Positions 1-7,546 of a stretch of 64,000 bases of DNA are shown here, in pieces. The position numbers and the translations under genes were made by a program. The notes below the pieces were generated by a model. The model made no database searches and was not told where the DNA came from. It saw nothing but the letters and a program-made list of their open reading frames with translations. The stretch's first letter is position 1; every line of letters starts with the position of its first letter. This stretch comes from Arthrobacter mangrovi (GTDB lineage Bacteria; Actinomycetota; Actinomycetes; Actinomycetales; Micrococcaceae): assembly GCF_026011795.1 (NCBI RefSeq), contig NZ_BRVS01000005.1, positions 248,001-312,000 of the forward strand, in the 5' to 3' direction.

Positions 1-155
1 CCGATCTTATTGCCGGCGGTCATGTAGCCGTCGGCGTTTTCCTTCTTCTTCCCGATGAGAGCGGACATCAGGAGCGTGCCGCCGTAAAACAGCACTAGCA
101 GCAGGATCACAGTCCAACCGCTGAGTTGGTAGAAATCTTCACCAGGCGGTGTCAT
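1..155 (-). CDS. Sodium:solute symporter, N-terminus (partial)
   Basis: The reverse strand reads out of an ATG at 153-155 into the window edge, giving 51 residues. A short N-terminal tail is followed by a hydrophobic helix (about residues 14-33), a KKKEN turn, and then DGYMTAGNKIG. The last motif matches the start of the second segment of SSS-family Na+/solute symporters, which usually carry a xDYxxAGR-like motif here. AGGAAG precedes the ATG. An in-frame ATG six codons upstream (173) is possible but has a weaker ribosome site. The substrate cannot be told from this fragment. Family call fairly safe; specificity unknown. Confidence 0.7.
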   Translation of the reverse strand, partial: MTPPGEDFYQLSGWTVILLLVLFYGGTLLMSALIGKKKENADGYMTAGNKI

Positions 156-358
156 TCTCTTCCTCTCGGTCATGGACGGCTCGCCGGTCACCGCCCAAAT
201 TCAGTGCGCGCCGGCCAGAGGGGCCGATTTGCCATGCGTTGTCCCGGCGGCCCGTCGTCGGGCCGTGGACAGTGTTCAAGAATCCGGCGATGGATTCCAG
301 GCGCGCGATCCCGCCCGGCGCTCAAAGCCAGGCCATGACAAGCCGCATTCAGCGGCAT

Positions 359-387
359 AAAAAAGGCGGCCGAAGATGTCTCCGGCC
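359..387 (-). terminator. Intrinsic terminator (minus strand)
   Basis: Read on the minus strand, a GGCCGGAG / CTTCGGCC type stem is followed by GCC and six T residues (plus-strand A run 359-364). It ends whatever is transcribed leftward from the structured region upstream, possibly including the 3' end of the PHP gene. Confidence 0.7.
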
Positions 388-502
388 TGCGTGCAGGAAG
401 CAGCTGGTCTTCAGCCTGCTTCAGGATCAGGATGCTTTCGGTGCCCGGAAACCCGCGGCGTAACGCCGTTCAGGTTGCCCGGGGCAAGCATCGGTCGGCA
501 CC
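359..502 (-). ncRNA. Unidentified structured RNA with pseudoknot
   Basis: The gap between the PHP gene and the symporter gene holds a dense fold on the minus strand. GGTGCC (497-502) pairs with GGCACC (440-445). Between them GATGCTT (486-492) can pair with AAGCATC (431-437), which lies outside that helix, so the two form an H-type pseudoknot. Nested inside are a 6-bp helix (471-476 with 450-455) capped by CGGCG-TTA-CGCCG (456-468). Downstream is a 7-bp helix (416-422 with 397-403) and then the terminator at 359-387. It could be an independent small RNA, a leader element for the symporter about 200 nt on, or a 3' UTR. A TATGCT at 504-509 is a possible -10 box but would start transcription inside the first helix. 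I could not match it to a known riboswitch class. Confidence 0.45.
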
Positions 503-535
503 CAGCATACCATCAGCCGCCGGCCAGGCCCGGGC

Positions 536-1393
536 TCAGGCCGCGCTGGGCAGGTACGCAGGGGCTCCGCTGCCGATTTCAAGGATGCGCTCCAGGACCG
601 CCGCGGCCGTCACATTCTCGCCCAGCCGGTTCGGTTTTCCGGCCCCGTGGTAGTCGCTTGAGCCGGTCATCAGGAGCCCCTGTTCAGCCGCCAGCCTCCG
701 CAGCCACGCCCTGCCCTCTTCCGGGTTGTCGCGGTGGTCCACTTCGACGCCGTCCAGCCCAGCGTCGATCATTTGGTGGAAGACATCCTCGCCGACGACC
801 CGGCCCCGGTTGGATGCCACCGGATGCGCGAATACTGCCGCTCCCCCGGCCTCTTTGACGAGCTCGACGGCGTGCGCGGGATCCGGGGCGTAGTGCGTGA
901 CGTAGTAGCGCGAATGCGAGGTCAGGATGTTGCTGAAGGCCTCGCTGCGGTCCGAGACCACGCCCGCCGCCACCAGGGCATCGGCAATGTGCGGCCGGCC
1001 GACCGTCGCCTCGTGCGCCGTCTGGGCGGTGACGTCCGCCCAAGTGATCGGAAAGTCCTCGGCGAGCAGCTCGACCATCCGTTCGGCCCGGGTCAGCCGG
1101 GCCCTGCGGGCCTTGCCGATTTCCTCGAGCAGCCCTGCGTGGGTCGGATCGTGCAGGTAGGCCAGGACATGGACACTGATGCCTTCCCTGGTGCGGCAGG
1201 AGATCTCCATGCCCGGCACGAGCCCGACGCCCAGGTCCCGGGCCGCCGCCAGCGCCGGCGCCCAGCCGGCGGTGGTGTCATGGTCGGTCAGTGCCACGAC
1301 GTCCAGGCCGGCGTCGAAGGCGGCGCGCACCAGGTCGGCCGGCGGTTCCGTGCCATCCGACGCCGTGGAGTGGGCATGCAGGTCGATCCTCAT
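536..1393 (-). CDS. PHP-domain phosphoesterase (YciV/RNase AM-like)
   Basis: 285 residues, the whole protein being one PHP domain. The metal ligands expected of the family are all present: H6 and H8 in DLHAHS, D37-H38-D39 in LTDHD, E63 in GMEIS, H75, H190 in FAHP, and D247 and H249 in SSDYHG. PHP proteins of this size in bacteria hydrolyse 3',5'-bisphosphate nucleotides or trim RNA 5' ends; which applies here cannot be read from sequence. Cytoplasmic, no signal peptide. It is divergent from the aminopeptidase P gene, with about 95 bp between the starts. Family assignment strong, substrate inferred. Confidence 0.85.
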   Translation of the reverse strand: MRIDLHAHSTASDGTEPPADLVRAAFDAGLDVVALTDHDTTAGWAPALAAARDLGVGLVPGMEISCRTREGISVHVLAYLHDPTHAGLLEEIGKARRARLTRAERMVELLAEDFPITWADVTAQTAHEATVGRPHIADALVAAGVVSDRSEAFSNILTSHSRYYVTHYAPDPAHAVELVKEAGGAAVFAHPVASNRGRVVGEDVFHQMIDAGLDGVEVDHRDNPEEGRAWLRRLAAEQGLLMTGSSDYHGAGKPNRLGENVTAAAVLERILEIGSGAPAYLPSAA

Positions 1394-1488
1394 CTAACCA
1401 ATCTACCTGCGGCACCGCCGCGCCCGCAGGCACGGCAGGCCCATCGAAGCTGTTTGGCAGGGCTTGGTGCCGGTGAGACTATGGGTTG

Positions 1489-3060
1489 GTGAGCACAGAC
1501 GCCAACGACAGCACCGTACAGCCGGCCTCCGAGGGCCAGCCGCTCGAGGAACGCGGGAACAACCGCTCCCAGCGGCCGGAGTCCCAGGCCTTCAAGGATT
1601 TCATGGCAGGGCAGTGGGCCCCGGACACCTCCGCTCCCCCCGCAACGGCGGAAGTCGCGCCCTTTGCCGCGCGCCGCCGTCGCACTCTTTCCCTCAAGTT
1701 CACGGGCGAACGCCTGGTCATTCCGGCCGGCCCGCTTAAGGTCCGCTCCAATGACACGGACTACCGGTTCCGGCCGCACTCGGGGTTCGCGCACCTGACC
1801 GGGCTGGGCCTGGACCACGAACCGGATGCCGTCCTGGTGATGGAACCCGTCCCTGAAGGGCAGGGAGACGACGGCGGCAACCACCATGCCACCCTCTACT
1901 TCCGTCCGCTCGCAGGCCGGGATACGCCCGCTTTCTACGCCGACGCCCGCTATGGCGAGTTCTGGATCGGCCCGCGGCCCACACTGGACCAGCTGCAGAA
2001 GCAGCTCGGGATCGAGACGCGGGACCTCGGCGAGCTTGAGGTGGCGATCACCAAGGATGCCGGCGTGGTCAGCATCGGTGGCATGCGCATCCGGCTCCTG
2101 CGCGAGGTGGACTTCAACGTCGACGCCCTCGTCGACACGTCCCGGATCAACACCGGCGTGGACCTGGAGGAGTCCGACAACCTGGACGCCCTGCTGGCCG
2201 AGGCCCTGTCGGAGCTTCGCCTGGTCAAGGACGAATGGGAGGTCGGCGAGCTGAAAAAGTCCGTGGCCGCCACCGTCAACGGGTTCCACGAAGTCGTCAA
2301 GGTTCTGCCCCGGGCCATCACCCACGACCGCGGCGAACGCGTGGTCGAGGGCGCTTTCTTCGCCAGGGCGCGCGAAGAAGGCAACGACCTGGGCTACGAC
2401 ACCATCGCCGCCGCCGGCAACAACGCGACGATCCTGCACTGGATCCGCAACAACGGCCAGGTGAAGTCCGGCGACCTGCTGCTGCTGGATGCCGGGGTCG
2501 AGGCCGACTCGCTCTACACCGCCGACGTCACCCGCACCCTGCCGGTCAACGGCAAGTTCACCGAGGTGCAGCGCAGGATCTACCAGGCCGTGCTGGATGC
2601 CGCGGATGCCGGCTTCGCCGCGGCCCAGCCCGGCGCCAAGTTCCGCGATGTCCACAAGGCCGCCGTGACCGTACTGGCCGAGCGGCTGGATGAGTGGGGC
2701 CTGCTCCCGGTTCCTCTGGCCGAGGCACTCGCCGAAGGCGGCCAGCACCACCGGCGCTGGATGCCGCACGGCACGAGCCACCACCTCGGCCTCGACGTCC
2801 ACGACTGTGCGCAGGCGAAGCGGGAGCTCTACCTCGACGGCATCCTGGCCGAGGGCATGGTCTTCACCATCGAACCGGGCCTCTACTTCAAGCAGGAGGA
2901 CCTGGCCGTGCCGGAGGAATACCGCGGCATCGGCGTACGGATCGAGGACGACGTGCTCATGACCGCGGACGGACCCGTCAACCTCAGCGCGGCGCTGCCG
3001 CGGGAACCGGACGAGGTAGAGTCCTGGATGGCAGGCATCTACAGCCCCACGGGCGAGTAG
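1489..3060 (+). CDS. pepP: Xaa-Pro aminopeptidase (aminopeptidase P, M24B)
   Basis: About 523 residues from the GTG at 1489; a TTG directly before it is also in frame but less likely. An N-terminal creatinase-like domain (roughly 60-200) is followed by the pita-bread M24 domain (about 240-515). The dinuclear metal ligands are visible: the two Asp of LLLDAGVEAD and TADVTRT, His in PHGTSHHLGLDVHD, Glu in FTIEPGLYF, and Glu in GVRIEDD. The enzyme removes an N-terminal residue ahead of proline and acts in the cytoplasm. The first 30 or so residues are low-complexity and poorly conserved in such proteins. A strong terminator follows the stop. Confidence 0.92.
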   Translation: MSTDANDSTVQPASEGQPLEERGNNRSQRPESQAFKDFMAGQWAPDTSAPPATAEVAPFAARRRRTLSLKFTGERLVIPAGPLKVRSNDTDYRFRPHSGFAHLTGLGLDHEPDAVLVMEPVPEGQGDDGGNHHATLYFRPLAGRDTPAFYADARYGEFWIGPRPTLDQLQKQLGIETRDLGELEVAITKDAGVVSIGGMRIRLLREVDFNVDALVDTSRINTGVDLEESDNLDALLAEALSELRLVKDEWEVGELKKSVAATVNGFHEVVKVLPRAITHDRGERVVEGAFFARAREEGNDLGYDTIAAAGNNATILHWIRNNGQVKSGDLLLLDAGVEADSLYTADVTRTLPVNGKFTEVQRRIYQAVLDAADAGFAAAQPGAKFRDVHKAAVTVLAERLDEWGLLPVPLAEALAEGGQHHRRWMPHGTSHHLGLDVHDCAQAKRELYLDGILAEGMVFTIEPGLYFKQEDLAVPEEYRGIGVRIEDDVLMTADGPVNLSAALPREPDEVESWMAGIYSPTGE

Positions 3061-3081
3061 CAGCCCCGCCGGCAAACAGGG

Positions 3082-3119
3082 AAGCCGGGGAACCGTCGGA
3101 CGACGGTTCCCCGGCTTTT
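3082..3119 (+). terminator. Terminator after pepP
   Basis: A 17-bp perfect inverted repeat (3082-3098 with 3101-3117), whose stem in practice closes around a TCGGACGA loop, followed by TTTT. It lies between convergent genes and can serve both strands. Confidence 0.85.
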
Positions 3120-3154
3120 GCACTGGACGTGCCTGCCGACGTGCCGGCCGCCCG

Positions 3155-3940
3155 TTAGCGCCGTTCGTCGCCTTCGCGGTGGCCATGCTCCGGATCGGCC
3201 GCCGGCGTCCCCTGCTGCTCCTGCTCGGGCGGGAGCCGGACTCCGTACTGCGGCCGCCCGTCCGGCAGGTCGGGGAACCGGCCGCGGACCGGGGTCCCGG
3301 GTTCGTTCCCGGCGTCCGCCGGCGGCTGGGGCTGGCCCTGCTCTTCCGTGGCGCCGGACGCGTACGGATCATGGCCCCACTGGGCGGGCCGCTGCGGCTG
3401 CTGCTCCGGGCGCACGTAACGGCCCTGCTCCGCGCCGGGGTGCATGGCGTGGCCGGGCATCGGCAGCTGGCTGGCCACCCGGCGCGCCTCGAAGATCATG
3501 TCGCCGGCCACCACCACGTCGTAGCTGGTCGCGATGATCTGGTTGGTGGAGGTGAAGTCCCGCTTTCCCCGCTGGAAGGCATAGCTGATCACGCTGAACA
3601 GTATCCAGAACGCGGCGCCCATGGCCATCGAGGAGAGCACCAGCCCGAAGGTCTGGCCGCCGCCGAAGAGCATCAGCAGCAGGCCCACGAAAAGGCCGAA
3701 CCAGGCGCCGGTCGCCGCGCCGGTCAGCGCCACGCGAGGGTAGCTCAGCCTGCCGGTCACCCGTTCGACGGACTTCAGGTCATTGCCGATGATGGAGACG
3801 TGCTGGACCGGGAACTCCTCATCCGCCAGGAAATCCACCACCTTCTGGGCATCCAGGTACGTGCGGTAGTTGCCTAGCAGCTCGCCCTGGGGCAATTGCT
3901 GGCTGGGGTCACGGGATTCGCTACGGCCAAGCATCGACAT
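3155..3940 (-). CDS. General stress protein 17M-like membrane protein
   Basis: 261 residues from the ATG at 3938-3940. Residues 20-60 (LLGNYRTYLDAQKVVDFLADEEF and following) match the short GSP17M/YflT-type domain that precedes two membrane helices in many actinobacterial proteins. The helices lie at about 71-92 and 97-120. The last 110 residues are Pro/Gln/Gly-rich and look disordered. No enzyme motif is seen. It is divergent from the MgtE/CBS gene, as often found in this neighbourhood, but no functional link is proven. Role unknown beyond the family name. Confidence 0.75.
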   Translation of the reverse strand: MSMLGRSESRDPSQQLPQGELLGNYRTYLDAQKVVDFLADEEFPVQHVSIIGNDLKSVERVTGRLSYPRVALTGAATGAWFGLFVGLLLMLFGGGQTFGLVLSSMAMGAAFWILFSVISYAFQRGKRDFTSTNQIIATSYDVVVAGDMIFEARRVASQLPMPGHAMHPGAEQGRYVRPEQQPQRPAQWGHDPYASGATEEQGQPQPPADAGNEPGTPVRGRFPDLPDGRPQYGVRLPPEQEQQGTPAADPEHGHREGDERR

Positions 3941-4046
3941 AAACCTATTCTCCCCTACCGGCGGGTACTGCGCCGGTGGTATCGCCCAAAGTGAACTTGA
4001 CGGCTGCTCCTCCGGGCCCCGGCAGGCGCCGCCGGGCGCGAGCACG

Positions 4047-4058
4047 TAGCCTAAGGGA
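4047..4058 (+). promoter_or_regulatory. -10 box, leaderless start of the MgtE/CBS gene
   Basis: TAGCCT at 4047-4052 is six bases from the GTG at 4059, so transcription should begin on the start codon. This explains the absence of a spaced ribosome site. Confidence 0.6.
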
Positions 4059-5339
4059 GTGAGCACAAATCCCACCAGAGTCTTCATCGCCAGATTGCTC
4101 GGCCTGGACGTCTTCGACCCGCTGGGCGACCGTTTGGGACGCCTGCGCGACGCCGTCGCGCTGGAACGCGGCGGCAAGGCGCCCCAGGTGGTCGGTATTG
4201 TCGTCGAGGTCCCCGGAAAGAAGCGTGTCTTCGTCCCGATGACCCGGATCACGTCGATCGATGCCGGACAGATCATCTGCACCGGGCTGGTCAACCTGCG
4301 CCGCTTCGAACAGCGCGGCGCCGAGATCCTCATGGTCGCCGAAATGTTCGACCGCCGCGTCACGCTCGCGGACGGCACGGGGGATGCCACCATCGAGGAC
4401 ATCGCGATGGAGAAATCGCGCAACGGCGACTGGTTCGTCTCCCAGCTGTTCGTCCGCCGCGGCTACTCGTCCTCGCCGCTGCGCAGCCTGCGCCGGAACG
4501 AAACGCTCATCGTGGATTGGAAGGACGCCCGCCCGGGAGCCAGGACCGAGCCGCAGGCGGCCACCGCCTTCGTCGCCAGCCACGAGGACATGAAACCCGC
4601 GGACTTCGCCGACGCGCTGCACGAGATGAGCGACAAGCGCCGCATCGAAATCGCCACCGAGCTGCAGGACAAGCGCCTGGCCGACGTCCTGCAGGAGCTC
4701 CCGGACGACGACCAGGTCCAGATCCTCTCCGCCCTGGAGATCGAACGGGCCGCCGACGTCCTGGAGGAGATGGACCCGGATGACGCGGCCGACCTGCTGG
4801 CGGAACTGCCGGAGGAGCAGAAGGAAGACCTGCTGCAGCGGATGGAACCGGAAGAAGCCGAGGACGTCCGCCGCCTGATGGAGTACGAGGAGGACACGGC
4901 CGGCTCGATGATGACGCCGGTTCCCGTCATCCTGCCGCCCGAAGCCACGGTCGCCGAAGCGCTGGCCCACGTGCGCCGGGAAGAACTCAGCCCTGCCCTG
5001 GCCTCGGCCATATTTGTCTGCCGCCCCCCGCTGGAGACGCCTACGGGACGCTATCTCGGCGTCGTACATATCCAGCAGCTGCTGCGTTTCCCGCCGCCGG
5101 AGGCCCTCGGCAATATCGTGGACACGGACCTGGAACCCGTCTCCGACCAGGCGGATATCAGCGAAGTGGCCCGCATGCTGGCCACCTACAACCTCAACGC
5201 GCTCGGCGTCGTGAATGAAGACGGCAGGCTGGTAGGCGCCGTCACTGTCGACGACGTCCTGGACCACCTGCTCCCGGACGACTGGCGGGCCCAGGATGAC
5301 ACGGACGAGCTGATGCGGAAGGCAGGACGCAATGGCTGA
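4059..5339 (+). CDS. MgtE N-domain / CBS-pair protein
   Basis: 426 residues, soluble. The N-terminal 80 or so residues resemble a PRC-barrel-like beta domain. About 165-280 is the MgtE N superhelix with repeated acidic helices (ELPDDDQVQIL, EEMDPDDAADLL, ELPEEQKEDLL). Two CBS motifs follow (about 285-345 and 355-410). The membrane channel domain of MgtE is absent, so this is a sensor-type protein and not a Mg2+ channel by itself. M. tuberculosis has an equivalent gene (Rv1232c) near mrp and sigE. The GTG start is supported by the leaderless promoter. It overlaps the next gene by 8 nt, implying coupled translation. Confidence 0.85.
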   Translation: MSTNPTRVFIARLLGLDVFDPLGDRLGRLRDAVALERGGKAPQVVGIVVEVPGKKRVFVPMTRITSIDAGQIICTGLVNLRRFEQRGAEILMVAEMFDRRVTLADGTGDATIEDIAMEKSRNGDWFVSQLFVRRGYSSSPLRSLRRNETLIVDWKDARPGARTEPQAATAFVASHEDMKPADFADALHEMSDKRRIEIATELQDKRLADVLQELPDDDQVQILSALEIERAADVLEEMDPDDAADLLAELPEEQKEDLLQRMEPEEAEDVRRLMEYEEDTAGSMMTPVPVILPPEATVAEALAHVRREELSPALASAIFVCRPPLETPTGRYLGVVHIQQLLRFPPPEALGNIVDTDLEPVSDQADISEVARMLATYNLNALGVVNEDGRLVGAVTVDDVLDHLLPDDWRAQDDTDELMRKAGRNG

Positions 5340-5925
5340 AAAGCAGAACACCACAAGTGGACTGGATGTACCCCGCGAGGCGCGGCAGCGGCTGCTGCCG
5401 CGGCTAAAGCCAAACCCCGACGCCTTCGGCCATGCCACGGAGAGCTTCGCCCGCTTCATGGGCACCCCGCAGTTCCTGATGTGGATGACCGTGTTCTGCC
5501 TGGTCTGGCTGATGTGGAACACCTTCGGGCCGGAGTCTCTGCGCTTCGACAGCGCCGCGCTCGGCTTCACCGCGCTGACCCTGATGCTCTCGCTGCAGGC
5601 GTCGTATGCCGCTCCCCTGCTGCTGCTGGCCCAGAACCGCCAGGACGACCGGGACAAGGTCACCCTGCAGCAGGACCGCCAGCGGGCCGAGCGCAACCTT
5701 TCCGACACCGAGTACCTCACCCGGGAGCTGGCCTCGCTGCGCATCACGCTGCGCGAAGTGGCCACCCGTGACTTTGTCCGCAGCGAACTGCGCACGGTGC
5801 TGGAGGAACTGCTCGAATCGGAAGAGAAGGACGACCGCCAGCGGAAGCGGAAGAAGAAGGTTTCCGACGCGACGTCCGCGCTGCCGCGGGTCTCGGCGGA
5901 GGCCGAAAGCGCATCGGAGAGCTAG
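5332..5925 (+). CDS. DUF1003 membrane protein
   Basis: 197 residues. Two hydrophobic helices (about 48-66 and 75-102) are preceded by a basic N-terminus and followed by a long charged helix (about 105-165) ending in a KRKKKK stretch. The spacing and the PQFLMWMTVFCLVWLMWNT segment fit DUF1003. It starts inside the end of the MgtE/CBS gene and is followed after 3 nt by mrp, so the three form one transcription unit. Function of DUF1003 is not established; topology suggests an inner-membrane protein with a cytoplasmic tail. Confidence 0.85.
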   Translation: MAEKQNTTSGLDVPREARQRLLPRLKPNPDAFGHATESFARFMGTPQFLMWMTVFCLVWLMWNTFGPESLRFDSAALGFTALTLMLSLQASYAAPLLLLAQNRQDDRDKVTLQQDRQRAERNLSDTEYLTRELASLRITLREVATRDFVRSELRTVLEELLESEEKDDRQRKRKKKVSDATSALPRVSAEAESASES

Positions 5926-5928
5926 GAC

Positions 5929-7065
5929 ATGACTGACCAGACCGCCAGCCTGGAGGCGGTGCGCCGTGCGCTGGACACCGTGATCGATCCTGAGCTGCGC
6001 CGCCCGATCACCGAACTCGGCATGCTCAAGGACGTGGCCATTGACGACGGCGGCAATGTCACCGTCGAGGTGCTGCTCACCATCGCGGGCTGCCCCCTGC
6101 GCGGCACCATCACCGAGGACGTCCGCCGCGTGCTGGAGCCGCTCGCCGGCGTCGCAGGAGTCACGGTGCTGATGGATGTCATGACGCCCGCCCAGCGCAA
6201 CGAGCTCAAGGACCGGCTCAAGGCTGGCGGCCGGGGCAATCCGTTCGCGGATCCCGCCTCCCTCACCCGGATTTATGCCGTTGCCAGCGGCAAGGGCGGC
6301 GTCGGAAAGTCCAGCGTCACCGTAAACCTCGCTTGCGCCATGGCGGCGCAGGGGCTGCGCGTTGGGATCGTGGACGCCGACGTCTACGGCTTTTCGGTCC
6401 CCGGGCTGATGGGCATCAACCAGGCCCCCACGCAGGTGGACGAAATGATCCTGCCGCCGGTGGCCCACGGGGTGAAGGTCATCTCGATCGGCATGTTCGT
6501 TACGGGCAACCAGCCAGTCGCCTGGCGCGGGCCGATGCTGCACCGGGCGCTGGAGCAGTTCCTGACCGACGTGTACTTCGGCGACCTGGATGCGCTCTTC
6601 CTGGACCTGCCGCCGGGGACCGGGGACGTGGCCATCTCCGTCGCGCAACTGCTCCCGGCCTCGCGCCTGCTGGTCGTCACCACGCCGCAGAGCGCCGCGG
6701 CCGAGGTGGCCGAACGGGCGGGGTCCATGGCCGCGCAGACCGGCCAGCAGGTGGCGGGCGTGATCGAAAACATGTCCTGGCTGGAGCTGGCCGACGGAAG
6801 CCGGCTCGAGGTCTTCGGCTCGGGCGGAGGCCGGACGCTCGCCGACCGGCTGAGCGTTTCCCTCGGCACCGCGATTCCGCTGCTGGGGCAGATCCCGCTG
6901 GAGCAGCGGCTGCGCGAGGGCGGGGACAGCGGGCTGCCGATCGTGCTCGACGACGGCGCGGCCGGACGTTCGCCGGCGGCCGTGGCCCTGAGGTCCATCG
7001 CGGAGGGCCTTGCCGCCACCCCGCGGGGCCTCGCAGGGAGGTCGCTGGGGATCGCTCCGGCGTAG
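5929..7065 (+). CDS. mrp: Mrp/NBP35-family iron-sulfur carrier ATPase
   Basis: 378 residues. Residues 5-85 are a MIP18/DUF59 domain with the TIAGCPLRGTI motif. The P-loop GKGGVGKSS (121-129) has the deviant Walker A of the ParA/MinD class, and DLPPGTGD is the switch motif. Mrp proteins load or carry Fe-S clusters on a C-terminal CxxC pair. Here the expected region after GVIENMS reads WLELADGSRLEVFGSGGG with no cysteines. The conserved Cys in the N-domain (C55) remains. A cluster could bridge elsewhere or be absent. It follows the DUF1003 gene by 3 nt and runs tail to tail with tatB. Confidence 0.9.
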   Translation: MTDQTASLEAVRRALDTVIDPELRRPITELGMLKDVAIDDGGNVTVEVLLTIAGCPLRGTITEDVRRVLEPLAGVAGVTVLMDVMTPAQRNELKDRLKAGGRGNPFADPASLTRIYAVASGKGGVGKSSVTVNLACAMAAQGLRVGIVDADVYGFSVPGLMGINQAPTQVDEMILPPVAHGVKVISIGMFVTGNQPVAWRGPMLHRALEQFLTDVYFGDLDALFLDLPPGTGDVAISVAQLLPASRLLVVTTPQSAAAEVAERAGSMAAQTGQQVAGVIENMSWLELADGSRLEVFGSGGGRTLADRLSVSLGTAIPLLGQIPLEQRLREGGDSGLPIVLDDGAAGRSPAAVALRSIAEGLAATPRGLAGRSLGIAPA

Positions 7066-7121
7066 CGCCGGGGACTGCTCCGGACTACGTTGCCGGGGCA
7101 GCTCCGGCCTAGGTTGCCTCG
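7054..7121 (+). repeat. Three tandem imperfect repeats at the mrp/tatB ends
   Basis: Units at 7054-7076, 7077-7100 and 7101-7121 all begin GCTCCGG and contain a TAG or CTA. Unit 1 carries the mrp stop codon and unit 3 carries the tatB stop on the other strand. The unit length is 21-24 bp. Confidence 0.7.
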
Positions 7122-7513
7122 ATGTCGAACGGCGCGGGCTGGCCCTGCTCCAGCCGCTCCGCGGCGGCCGGGGTCGGGCGGGAAACGGCCTTGACGGCAG
7201 TACCGGCTGCCCCCGCGGCGCCTGCGGCCGTGGCTCCGGCGGACGGCGCCGGCAGGTCATCATCATCGAGCAGTGCTTCCTTGATGATGCGCCGCGGGTC
7301 GTACTGCCGCGGATCCAGCTTGCGCCAGTCCATGTCCACGATCTCATCGCCGACTTCTTCGCGCAGCTGCTCTTTCGCGCCGGCCGCCATCCGGCGGACC
7401 TGCTTGACGAGCCGGGCAAGCTGCGCCGCATACTCGGGCAGACGCTCGGGACCGAGCACTATAACGGCGATCACCGCAAGGATGATCAGTTCCGTTCCGT
7501 TAATTCCGAGCAC
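7109..7513 (-). CDS. tatB: Sec-independent translocase protein TatB
   Basis: 134 residues: a short N-terminus MLGINGTELI, one helix (about 9-24), the conserved LGPERLPEYA hinge, an amphipathic helix to about residue 55, and a Pro/Ala-rich acidic tail. TatB with TatC recognises twin-arginine signal peptides. The Glu in the first helix region and the GPERLP hinge separate it from TatA (which has FGxxKLP). It sits downstream of the sigE/anti-sigma pair, as in mycobacteria. Confidence 0.9.
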   Translation of the reverse strand: MLGINGTELIILAVIAVIVLGPERLPEYAAQLARLVKQVRRMAAGAKEQLREEVGDEIVDMDWRKLDPRQYDPRRIIKEALLDDDDLPAPSAGATAAGAAGAAGTAVKAVSRPTPAAAERLEQGQPAPFDIEAT

Positions 7514-7546
7514 GATTGAAGATTACCTGTTCGAGCCGCACGGCAC

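Noticed and set aside
359-502. Cobalamin, SAM or SRP RNA
   Set aside because: Fragments such as GCAGGCTGAAGACC hint at a B12-box, but the consensus core and order are missing; the SRP GGAAG motif context is absent too.
1390-3372. Long open frames antisense to pepP, dapE and other genes
   Set aside because: They are by-products of GC-rich third positions; the sense proteins have full family motifs and the antisense ones have none.
7109-7513. TatA instead of TatB
   Set aside because: The hinge GPERLPEYA, the length and the acidic Pro/Ala tail are those of TatB.
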